The position numbers were made by a program, and so were the translations under genes. From NCBI GenBank assembly GCA_002400085.1, contig DHEX01000038.1, positions 134 through 11,555 on the forward strand: a DNA stretch of 11,422 nt, read 5' to 3'. Every line of letters begins with the position of its first letter. Within the stretch, counting starts at the first letter, position 1. This document shows, in pieces, positions 1 to 5,557 of the stretch. This DNA is from Clostridiaceae bacterium UBA4839. Its GTDB lineage: Bacteria > Bacillota > Clostridia > Clostridiales > Caloramatoraceae. Under the pieces are notes generated by a model. That model was not told the origin of the DNA and searched no databases. It saw nothing but the letters and a program-made list of their open reading frames with translations.

Positions 1-292
1 TTTCTTCCATTTCAGCAATTTCATCAAGATAAACTATTTTAGGGTTTCTATATTTTTTTCTCCATAGGTCATTTACAATATTTCTGGCTGTAGCATAAAT
101 ATATGCCTGCATTTTGCTTTCATCTATTGATGAAACTAAAAGTTGTTTATAAATCTTATGAAAAACATCCTGAGTTAATTCTTGGGCTTCTTCTATATTT
201 TGTATTTTAAAGTATATGAAATTATAAATCTTTGGCCACATGGTTTCATATAAGGTCTCAAAATAGCTGCTCTTATAAGCAACATTTTCCAT
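1..292 (-). CDS. ECF-type RNA polymerase sigma factor (3' part outside window)
   Basis: The first 97 residues of a sigma-70 family protein are visible, starting at ATG 292-290 behind a GGGGTGA ribosome binding site; the rest lies before base 1. The sequence shows sigma region 2: a helical core-binding stretch (about residues 19-52, containing YNFIYFKIQNIEEAQELTQD) followed by the -10 recognition segment QAYIYATARNIVNDLWRKKYR (about 62-82), whose R-N-x-x-x-D-x-x-R pattern is typical of ECF sigma factors. By family knowledge it should direct RNA polymerase to a small set of promoters. No anti-sigma gene is visible, but one could lie downstream outside the window. Its promoter (372-416) carries TTGAAAC repeats, so it is probably activated by the nearby response regulator. 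Region 4 cannot be checked. Confidence 0.9.
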   Translation of the reverse strand, partial: MENVAYKSSYFETLYETMWPKIYNFIYFKIQNIEEAQELTQDVFHKIYKQLLVSSIDESKMQAYIYATARNIVNDLWRKKYRNPKIVYLDEIAEMEE

Positions 293-314
293 AAAGTCAC
301 CCCAATACAAATTA

Positions 315-335
315 TTTAATCCATTGTGGATTAAA
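315..335 (-). other. Perfect inverted repeat in the sigma-factor leader
   Basis: TTTAATCCA and TGGATTAAA form a perfect 9-bp inverted repeat with a 3-base centre. It lies between the predicted promoter and the ribosome binding site of the sigma gene. It has no following T-run, so it is more likely an operator or a leader hairpin than a terminator. Confidence 0.45.
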
Positions 336-371
336 ATTCATTTATTTTAAAGATATTACTCTCTATATATA

Positions 372-416
372 AATATACATACCAGATATTTCAATTTTGT
401 TTCAACCGTGTTTCTA
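372..416 (-). promoter_or_regulatory. Predicted activator-dependent promoter of the sigma factor (triple TTGAAAC-type repeat)
   Basis: Reading the minus strand, three 7-mers lie at an exact 11-bp period: TAGAAAC (416-410), TTGAAAC (405-399) and TTGAAAT (394-388). Exactly 10 bp after the last one is TATATT (377-372), a good -10 box. The hexamer at -35 spacing is ACAAAA, a poor match to TTGACA, so the repeats appear to replace the -35 element. The spacing matches that of pho-box/OmpR-family sites. The same arrangement precedes the lipoprotein genes at 2178-2222. Confidence 0.65.
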
Positions 417-437
417 TTTTATGACATTACTTGATTT

Positions 438-516
438 GATAGCTACCAGCCATTATTCCCCGCTTGACGCGGGGAATAATGGCTATTACGTCCCTGGGCT
501 GGCTCTTCTAAGAATC
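438..516 (-). repeat. Dispersed repeat copy 1, with long central hairpin
   Basis: On the minus strand the copy begins GATTCTTAGAAGA, continues with an AGGGAC block, then a large hairpin, and ends GGTAGCTATC. The central hairpin is a perfect 16-bp inverted repeat (448-463 with 469-484, loop TTGAC) with a GC-rich tip. The conserved ends recur in copy 2 (5499-5544, plus strand) and, more diverged, in copy 3 (11098-11160, minus strand). It starts at the stop codon of the propeller lipoprotein gene and sits 22 bp from the sigma-factor operator. The hairpin may also end lipoprotein transcription, although no T-run follows it. Confidence 0.7.
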
Positions 517-1402
517 ACTTGATCCATTTTGGTACTTTCCCCTGACAGATATATTTATAGGTTTTATCTTCCGTGTTATAAATATAAATTTTTGTGGATT
601 TTTCATTATAGTCATAGCTTTCATATAGCACGTATTTTCTATCATATGAAAACTCAGGTATTTCATTACAAAATTTATCTGGAAGGTTTGGATTTGCTTC
701 GCTTATACTTCCGTCATTTATATTTGTTACTAAATATTTTGAATATTCTTTTGCTCCCGAAGCAGACTTTCTAATAACTAAATTATTTTCACTTTCCCAG
801 TAGAAAGGTTCAGTGCAAAAATCTTCAGAGCCTTTAATCAATGTTTTTATGGTATTTTCTTTATTTAAAAGAATAAGTGAAGTTGTAACAGAATTATTTC
901 CTGAATAATTTTGAACCAAACCTACAGCTAACTTGCTGCTGTCAGGAGACCATATGAAGCTTGAAGTGCCGTTTTCAATTTTAATCCATGAATCGTTTTT
1001 ACTATCATATATTTGAACATATCCTGTTAATCCAAAATTAGCGGCAAGGTATCTTCCATCAGGGGACCAAGAAATTTTTTTAGCACTGCTTTTAGATGAA
1101 TAAATGGTTTTATTGGTTTTATTTTGGAGGTCTTGGATAACTATATTGCCATTTGATACATAAGCAACACAGTTGTTATTAGCGTTGAAATCATAATTTT
1201 CAAGGTTTTCTCCTTTAAGAAGCATACTATCAGAACTTTTTTTATAGCTGTAAAGGTGAAGATTGCCACTATCATCTAAATAAGTAAATGAGTAATCAAG
1301 TTTGCTTTGATTTACATTAGAATCAATTTCCTTCTTTGAGCATGATGGGAAAATTATCAGCATAAGCGAAATAATTATTAATAATAAAAAGTGCTTTTTC
1401 AT
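515..1402 (-). CDS. Lipoprotein with TolB/WD40-like beta-propeller repeats
   Basis: A 295-residue predicted lipoprotein. I place the start at ATG 1402-1400 because an AGGGGGC ribosome binding site precedes it and because it gives a clean signal peptide (MKKHFLLLIIISLMLIIFPSC). A longer in-frame reading to 1471 would put 23 unlikely residues ahead of the signal. Lipidation is expected at Cys21, though the lipobox (F-P-S-C) is not ideal. The mature part has propeller-blade motifs: ISWSPDGRYLAA (110-121), FIWSPDSSKLAV (149-160) and a weaker FSYDRKYVLYES (251-262). Such proteins are membrane-anchored on the outer face and usually bind partners or ligands; the ligand here is unknown. It lies 19 bp after the other lipoprotein gene and probably shares its transcript. 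The last codons run into repeat copy 1. Confidence 0.85.
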   Translation of the reverse strand: MKKHFLLLIIISLMLIIFPSCSKKEIDSNVNQSKLDYSFTYLDDSGNLHLYSYKKSSDSMLLKGENLENYDFNANNNCVAYVSNGNIVIQDLQNKTNKTIYSSKSSAKKISWSPDGRYLAANFGLTGYVQIYDSKNDSWIKIENGTSSFIWSPDSSKLAVGLVQNYSGNNSVTTSLILLNKENTIKTLIKGSEDFCTEPFYWESENNLVIRKSASGAKEYSKYLVTNINDGSISEANPNLPDKFCNEIPEFSYDRKYVLYESYDYNEKSTKIYIYNTEDKTYKYICQGKVPKWIK

Positions 1403-1421
1403 AATAGCAAGCCCCCTAAAA

Positions 1422-2153
1422 TTAATTGTTTTGAGCTTTAAAAGATAAATCCTCCAATACATATTTGCCATCTGAATACGTATATGTTATAACAATACTT
1501 CCTACACATTTGGTATTTGTAATTTGTGCTGAAACTTCAGCTTTTAATTTATTATTTTGTACTGAATAATCGATGATATTCCCAAAATGAATATTTTCAT
1601 AAAGGCTTTCATTTGTATTTAAAAGTTTTTCGGTTTTCATAGTAAAGTTGCTGTTTTTATATGATATTGTTATATTATCCTTATCAAGCATAGTTTGGAC
1701 ATTTTCATTTATTATACTTAATGGACTTATTATTTTTTCTTCTTCTATATCTGGAAGTTTAATAATGTGAGCTTCGCTTATAAACGAGCTGGTGCTGCAG
1801 TTTTTTGTAAGTATTATTAAAAGCTCATCAGTTTTATCATTATTTAAATCACAAAGCATAAGCTTTGGAGGATAGGTTGTATTTGTTACACATTCCCATG
1901 CAAATTGCTTTTGATTTCCTAAATATTCTAACATAATACCTTTATAAACTTCATCTGTTTGATTTGTAGCATAAAGTGTAATGCTTTTTTCTGGGATTGC
2001 TGCTATAACTTTTTTCCCATATTGATGTATTTTAAAACAAGCATTTGTTTCAACAACTGTTGCTTTTTCGCTTTTTTTGCATGAAGAAAATGAGAAAACT
2101 AAAGAAATAAATAATATTGAGGAAATTAATTCTAATAATATTTTTTTATACAT
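1422..2153 (-). CDS. Hypothetical lipoprotein with a DxNxDxxxE metal-binding-like loop
   Basis: A 243-residue protein with a charged start (MYKK), a hydrophobic signal of about 18 residues and a probable lipidated Cys25 (FSFSSC, again with Phe at -3). The only recognisable motif is DLNNDKTDELLI (102-113). This resembles the calcium-binding loops of FG-GAP/VCBS or dockerin-type repeats, here in a single copy. The rest is beta-rich by composition and I do not recognise it. The ribosome binding site GGAGG (2166-2170) is 12 bases from the ATG, rather far. It is the first gene after the two-component operon and has its own promoter with a TTGAAAC double repeat. A role as target or accessory sensor of that system is an inference from position and promoter. 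Confidence 0.8.
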   Translation of the reverse strand: MYKKILLELISSILFISLVFSFSSCKKSEKATVVETNACFKIHQYGKKVIAAIPEKSITLYATNQTDEVYKGIMLEYLGNQKQFAWECVTNTTYPPKLMLCDLNNDKTDELLIILTKNCSTSSFISEAHIIKLPDIEEEKIISPLSIINENVQTMLDKDNITISYKNSNFTMKTEKLLNTNESLYENIHFGNIIDYSVQNNKLKAEVSAQITNTKCVGSIVITYTYSDGKYVLEDLSFKAQNN

Positions 2154-2177
2154 ATGTAAAATATTCCTCCTAATTAA

Positions 2178-2222
2178 ATTATACCCAAAACCTGTTTCAA
2201 TATTGTTTCAATATTGTGTAGA
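2178..2222 (-). promoter_or_regulatory. Predicted activator-dependent promoter of the lipoprotein genes (double TTGAAAC repeat)
   Basis: On the minus strand two perfect TTGAAAC units (2211-2205 and 2200-2194) are 11 bp apart, and the AATA spacer makes the 11-mer itself tandem. A degenerate third unit, TCTACAC, lies one period further up (2222-2216). Exactly 10 bp after the last unit is a perfect TATAAT (2183-2178). The hexamer at -35 spacing is ACAATA, so there is no normal -35 box. The geometry is the same as at 372-416. Confidence 0.7.
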
Positions 2223-2234
2223 TTTATACACATA

Positions 2235-2915
2235 TTATTTTCCAAACTTATAACCAAACCCAAATACAGTTATGATATATTCAGGGCTTGATGGGTCATC
2301 TTCAATTTTTTTTCTAAGCCTTGCAATTTGAATATCAACAGTTCTTGTATCACCATAGAAATCATATCCCCATACTTTGTTTAAAAGCTCTTCTCTTGTA
2401 AGAACTCCTCCTTTTGAAGAAGTAAGAATTTTTAAAAGCTCAAATTCTTTTGGGGTAAGATTTATAATCCTGCTTCCCTTTTTTACAGTTTTTTCATTAA
2501 AGTCAATCTCCAATCCGTTGTAGGAAAATATATTAGAAGAATAGTTTTGAACATCTTCCATTCGCCTTAAAAGTGCTTTTATTCTTGCGGATAATTCCCT
2601 CATGTCAAAGGGCTTAGTAACATAATCATCTGCTCCAAATTCAAGGCCAAGTATTTTATCCACAGTATCGCTTTTAGCTGTGAGCATTATTACAGGAATT
2701 TTATATTTAGTTGAAATGGTTTTTAATATATCGAAACCATTTATATCGGGAAGCATTACATCAAGAATTATAAGATCGGGACTTTTAGAGCTTATAAGTG
2801 ATAGTGCTTCCCCTCCGCAATTTGCAGTAATGACTTCATAACCTTCTTTTGTTAGAAAAATTTTAACCATGTCCAATATAGATATTTCATCATCACAAAC
2901 TAATATTTTTTTCAA
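2235..2915 (-). CDS. OmpR/PhoB-family response regulator
   Basis: A 226-residue response regulator. The N-terminal receiver has the acidic pair in ILVCDDE, the phosphorylatable Asp52 in LIILDVMLPD, Thr79 in IMLTAK and Lys101 in VTKPF. The C-terminal winged helix has LTPKEFELLKIL, a VWGYDF segment, TVDIQIARLRKKIE and a final FGFGYKF hairpin, as in PhoB/OmpR/WalR. I prefer TTG 2915-2913 as start because GAGGTGA lies 5 bases upstream. An in-frame GTG at 2924 is inside that ribosome binding site and would add only three residues. The gene begins one base after the kinase stop codon (counting from the GTG), so the two are co-translated. It probably binds the 11-bp TTGAAAC repeats at 2178-2222 and 372-416; that is inference from family geometry. 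Confidence 0.95.
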   Translation of the reverse strand: MKKILVCDDEISILDMVKIFLTKEGYEVITANCGGEALSLISSKSPDLIILDVMLPDINGFDILKTISTKYKIPVIMLTAKSDTVDKILGLEFGADDYVTKPFDMRELSARIKALLRRMEDVQNYSSNIFSYNGLEIDFNEKTVKKGSRIINLTPKEFELLKILTSSKGGVLTREELLNKVWGYDFYGDTRTVDIQIARLRKKIEDDPSSPEYIITVFGFGYKFGK

Positions 2916-2925
2916 TTTAGTCACC

Positions 2926-4596
2926 TCAATCCATTTTTTGTGGAAGTTTTATTATAAAGTTACTTCCTTTATTTAATTCACTTTCTACGGATATGGAGCC
3001 TCCATGCTTTTCTATAATTTCTTTAACAATAGGAAGCCCAAGGCCGCTTCCGCCTATTTCCTTAGCATTTTCACATCTATAAAACCTTTCAAAAATTTTA
3101 TTTTTATCCTCTTCACTTATACCTATACCGCTGTCTTTAACCTCAATAATATTAAAATTATTTTCACTATATAATTTTATCTGAATGGTTCCCCCAGGGT
3201 TTGAATATTTAATTGCATTATCAATAAGGTTTATTATTGATTGGGAAATTTTATTTGCATCTAAATAAGCAATTATATCCTCCTCTATGGAATTTTTAAT
3301 ATCAATATTGTATTTTGATGCTTTATGGCACATATTTTCTACTATACTTTTCACAATTTGACTTAAGTTTACTGTCCTTTTATCTAATTTTGATTCATAG
3401 CTATCAAGTCTTGATACTTCAAGAAGTTCTAAAACGAGATTTTTAAGCCTTAAAGACTCACTATATAGGTATTCAACTGCCATTTTATCATATTCCTTTT
3501 CTGATTTTAAAAGCTCTGTATATCCCATAATTGCAGTAATGGGGGTTTTAAGCTCATGTGAAATATTTGAAACAAAGTTTTTTTGCTTATTTATCATTTG
3601 CCTTTCTGATGTAATATCATGAATAACAATTATACATGTGTCATTGTGTATAGAAGCATCTATTTTAAATATTTTATCTTTCAAATTCAAGTCTTCTACA
3701 ACATGTCCATATTTAAAGCAGGAATCCTTTATATTTATTAATGTTTCTAAAATGTTTTGCCCTAGACTATCAATAACAGGGTTTTTAAAAATTATTTCTC
3801 CATTTTTGCTTATTGCTGCAATCCCTTCATTAATATTTGAAAGCACTAAATCAAGTTTAGCCTTTTCGCTTTGAATATTATATACATATGTGTTTATGGA
3901 TTTTTCCATGGAGTTAAAAGAATTTGAAAGGGAGCCAATTTCATCCTTGGATTTTATTTTCAGGTAGTTTAAATTTCCAGGCACAAATTTTTTTGCCGCT
4001 TCATCCAATTCTTTTATTGGTTTTGTTATAATATTTGAAATATAAAAACCAACTATTAATACTAAAATTAGGCATATTAAGCTGCTATATATGAACATTT
4101 TTTTAAAATAATTAATTATTTTAAGCTCATCATTCAATGGTTCAATATATTCTATAGCGCCAATGATTTGCTTATCAGCTTTCACAGGAACAGCAAAATA
4201 AATCATATCATTTTCTATAATGTATGCATTTTTGCCACTTAGAGCATAATCAACAGCAGGGCTTTGTTTAAAATTATCTAAACTGTAGGTAACTACTATT
4301 CCAGATGAAGCATCTTTAAGAAGACCAGATTTATCATAAATTCTAACATGAAGATTATTTTTACTTAAATTAAGTGCAATGGTTTTAGCCTGCTCTTTAA
4401 AAGAATTTTCGACGTTTTTCGCGCTATATTCAGGAAGATATATTTCCTGTGAAAGAAGCACTCTATCAGAAAGTCTTTTAACAGTATTTTGTATTATATA
4501 ATTATTGAGTGAGGAAAGAATTATACCTCCAAGTATAAAGATAGACGATAAAATTATGAAATTATAATAAATTAAGATTTTTGATCTAATTTTCAT
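2926..4596 (-). CDS. Membrane sensor histidine kinase (PhoR/WalK-like, HAMP-PAS)
   Basis: A 556-residue sensor kinase, full length for this class. Order of parts: membrane segment about 8-28; extracytoplasmic domain about 30-165 with no recognised ligand motif; membrane segment about 167-188; HAMP linker about 188-240; PAS-like domain about 245-330; dimerisation domain with phospho-accepting His347 in FVSNISHELKTPITAIMGY; and an ATPase domain with N box NLIDNAIKYSN (Asn460), G1 DSGIGIS (488-494), F box FERFYR and G2 GGSGLGL (515-521). All catalytic motifs are intact. It should phosphorylate the regulator encoded one base downstream. ATG 4596-4594 follows GAGGTGAT at 6-7 bases. The signal sensed cannot be told from the sequence. 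Confidence 0.95.
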   Translation of the reverse strand: MKIRSKILIYYNFIILSSIFILGGIILSSLNNYIIQNTVKRLSDRVLLSQEIYLPEYSAKNVENSFKEQAKTIALNLSKNNLHVRIYDKSGLLKDASSGIVVTYSLDNFKQSPAVDYALSGKNAYIIENDMIYFAVPVKADKQIIGAIEYIEPLNDELKIINYFKKMFIYSSLICLILVLIVGFYISNIITKPIKELDEAAKKFVPGNLNYLKIKSKDEIGSLSNSFNSMEKSINTYVYNIQSEKAKLDLVLSNINEGIAAISKNGEIIFKNPVIDSLGQNILETLINIKDSCFKYGHVVEDLNLKDKIFKIDASIHNDTCIIVIHDITSERQMINKQKNFVSNISHELKTPITAIMGYTELLKSEKEYDKMAVEYLYSESLRLKNLVLELLEVSRLDSYESKLDKRTVNLSQIVKSIVENMCHKASKYNIDIKNSIEEDIIAYLDANKISQSIINLIDNAIKYSNPGGTIQIKLYSENNFNIIEVKDSGIGISEEDKNKIFERFYRCENAKEIGGSGLGLPIVKEIIEKHGGSISVESELNKGSNFIIKLPQKMD

Positions 4597-4626
4597 ATAA
4601 TCACCTCGAGTTAATTAGCTATATAT

Positions 4627-4656
4627 ATTTTACTAAATTTACTATATGAATATCAA
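4627..4656 (-). promoter_or_regulatory. Predicted sigma-A promoter of the kinase-regulator operon
   Basis: On the minus strand TTGATA (4656-4651), an 18-bp spacer and TAAAAT (4632-4627) make a reasonable vegetative promoter, 31 bp ahead of the kinase ATG. No TTGAAAC repeats are present, so the operon does not look autoregulated through that site. The MITE-like element ends 20 bp upstream of the -35 box. Confidence 0.5.
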
Positions 4657-4676
4657 CCAAAATATAAATATTGAAC

Positions 4677-4755
4677 TGTGGGAAACGGTCTTGACCGCTC
4701 CTCTTGGGGATGTATGGAATCGTGGGGGGCGGAACGGTCAAGACCGTTCCCTACA
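4677..4755. mobile_element. 79-bp MITE-like element with nested palindromic ends
   Basis: The 25-bp ends (4677-4701 and 4731-4755) are inverted repeats matching at 22 of 25 positions, reading TGT(A/G)GG at the outside and CCCTACA at the other end. Each end is itself a palindrome around the core CGGTCTTGACCG; the right end has perfect 9-bp arms, GGAACGGTC and GACCGTTCC. The centre is G-rich and much higher in GC than the surroundings, which suggests an acquired element. There is no room for a transposase and no clear target duplication. An open frame crosses it but has no coding character. Confidence 0.65.
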
Positions 4756-4821
4756 TTTGAGGTTTGTCAACTTTACATTTTTAAATATTTGTATTATCAT
4801 GAATAAAAATAATAAACTATA

Positions 4822-4850
4822 TTCCATTATACACCATAATGTGGTAAAAT
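4822..4850 (+). promoter_or_regulatory. Possible promoter of the nitroreductase
   Basis: TTCCAT (4822-4827), a 17-bp spacer and TAAAAT (4845-4850) are correctly spaced, but the -35 match is weak. The spacer end carries the partial dyad ACCATAATGTGGT. A short inverted repeat, GATGG-TAT-CCATC (4871-4883), follows in the leader. Confidence 0.35.
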
Positions 4851-4915
4851 GGTTACATATTGGAATTGAGGATGGTATCCATCAAAGGATAAAATAATTT
4901 AAAGAAGGTGAACTT

Positions 4916-5416
4916 GTGGAAGAAATTCTATCAAGAAGAAGCATTAGAAAATATACAAAAGAAATTGTGCCTCCTAACGTAATAAAAGAAATATTGGAGG
5001 CTTCAATGAGTGCACCGTCAGCAGGAAATGAACAACCTTGGCAATATATTATTATAAATGATAGAAGAATTTTAGATGAAATACCCAAAATTCATCCTTA
5101 TTCATCTATGCTAAATGAAGCATCCGTTGCAATTTTAGTATGCTGCGATATGAAACTTTTAAAGTATAATGATTTTTGGGTTCAAGATTTATCTGCAGCA
5201 ACTGAAAATATTCTTATAGCAGTGCAGGATAAAGGATTGGGTGCAGTATGGCTTGGAGTTTATCCTGTTGAGGAAAGATTAAAGGGGTTTCAAAAGATGT
5301 TTGATATGCCTGAGGATATTATTCCATTTTCTCTTATCCCTATAGGATTCCCTGCAGAGCAAAAGCCTAAAGAAAACAGATATAATGTTTCAAGGGTACA
5401 CTATAACAAATGGTAA
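4916..5416 (+). CDS. Nitroreductase-family flavoprotein
   Basis: A 166-residue single-domain member of the FMN-dependent nitroreductase family, at the short end of the family range. Visible motifs are the N-terminal FMN-phosphate-binding RRSIRKY (7-13), SAPSAGNEQPW (32-42), the helix ENILIAVQDKGLGAVWLG (97-114) and the C-terminal IPIGFP (141-146). The family reduces nitro compounds, quinones or similar acceptors with NAD(P)H in the cytoplasm; the physiological substrate cannot be read from the sequence. The start is GTG 4916, 5 bases after GAAGGTG; no ATG is available at the right place. It is monocistronic, divergent from the kinase operon and convergent with the AarF gene, and ends at a strong terminator 5 bp on. 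Confidence 0.93.
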   Translation: MEEILSRRSIRKYTKEIVPPNVIKEILEASMSAPSAGNEQPWQYIIINDRRILDEIPKIHPYSSMLNEASVAILVCCDMKLLKYNDFWVQDLSAATENILIAVQDKGLGAVWLGVYPVEERLKGFQKMFDMPEDIIPFSLIPIGFPAEQKPKENRYNVSRVHYNKW

Positions 5417-5420
5417 AATA

Positions 5421-5469
5421 AAAAGCTATTAGTTATCCACAAACTGTGGATAACTAATAGCTTTTTTTT
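5421..5469 (+). terminator. Strong bidirectional intrinsic terminator
   Basis: A perfect 21-bp stem (5421-5441 with 5445-5465) with a 3-base loop AAC, followed by a run of eight T (5462-5469) on the plus strand. The minus strand also reads a T-rich tail (GCTTTTTATTTT), so it can end both the nitroreductase and the convergent AarF transcript. The arms contain TTATCCACA in opposite orientations. Confidence 0.9.
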
Positions 5470-5471
5470 AA

Positions 5472-5498
5472 GACTTATGCACATAAAGTGGATAAGTC
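5472..5498. repeat. Imperfect inverted repeat beside repeat copy 2
   Basis: GACTTATGCAC (5472-5482) and GTGGATAAGTC (5488-5498) pair at 10 of 11 positions around ATAAA. Its right arm runs directly into repeat copy 2 and shares GGATAAG with the direct repeat flanking that copy. Confidence 0.5.
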
Positions 5499-5544
5499 GA
5501 TTCTTAGAAGAATCAATCCAAGGGCATTACGGATGGTAGCTATC
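5499..5544 (+). repeat. Dispersed repeat copy 2 (short form), flanked by direct repeats
   Basis: The plus strand reads GATTCTTAGAAGAATC (a 7-bp inverted repeat with 2-base centre), an AAGGGC block, then GGATGGTAGCTATC. This matches copy 1 at both ends but lacks its large hairpin. It is flanked by GGATAAGTCGATTCTTA (5490-5506) and GGATAAGCCGATTCTAA (5545-5561), a direct repeat identical at 15 of 17 positions with a period of 55 bp. The outer repeat covers the stop codon of the AarF gene. Confidence 0.7.
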
Positions 5545-5557
5545 GGATAAGCCGATT

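Noticed and set aside
372..405. ECF sigma-type promoter (TGAAAC, 16 bp, GTAT) that would make the sigma factor autoregulated
   Set aside because: The TGAAAC at 404-399 could be read this way, but the same reading fails at the sister site 2178-2222, where the bases at that spacing are TTGG or TTAA. The 11-bp periodicity and TATAAT boxes fit an activator site better. Autoregulation is not excluded at the first site.
1402..1471. Upstream extension of the propeller lipoprotein
   Set aside because: It would overlap the preceding gene, has no ribosome binding site, and places 23 residues ahead of a clean lipoprotein signal peptide.
4646..4897. 83-residue plus-strand open frame
   Set aside because: It crosses the MITE-like element, has no ribosome binding site and an unnatural composition; it is chance.
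5433..5453. Two perfect DnaA-box sequences (TTATCCACA) in opposite orientation
   Set aside because: They are the arms of a 21-bp terminator stem with a T-run, so their inverted pairing is explained. There is no dnaA or dnaN gene, no AT-rich unwinding region and no wider cluster to support an origin.
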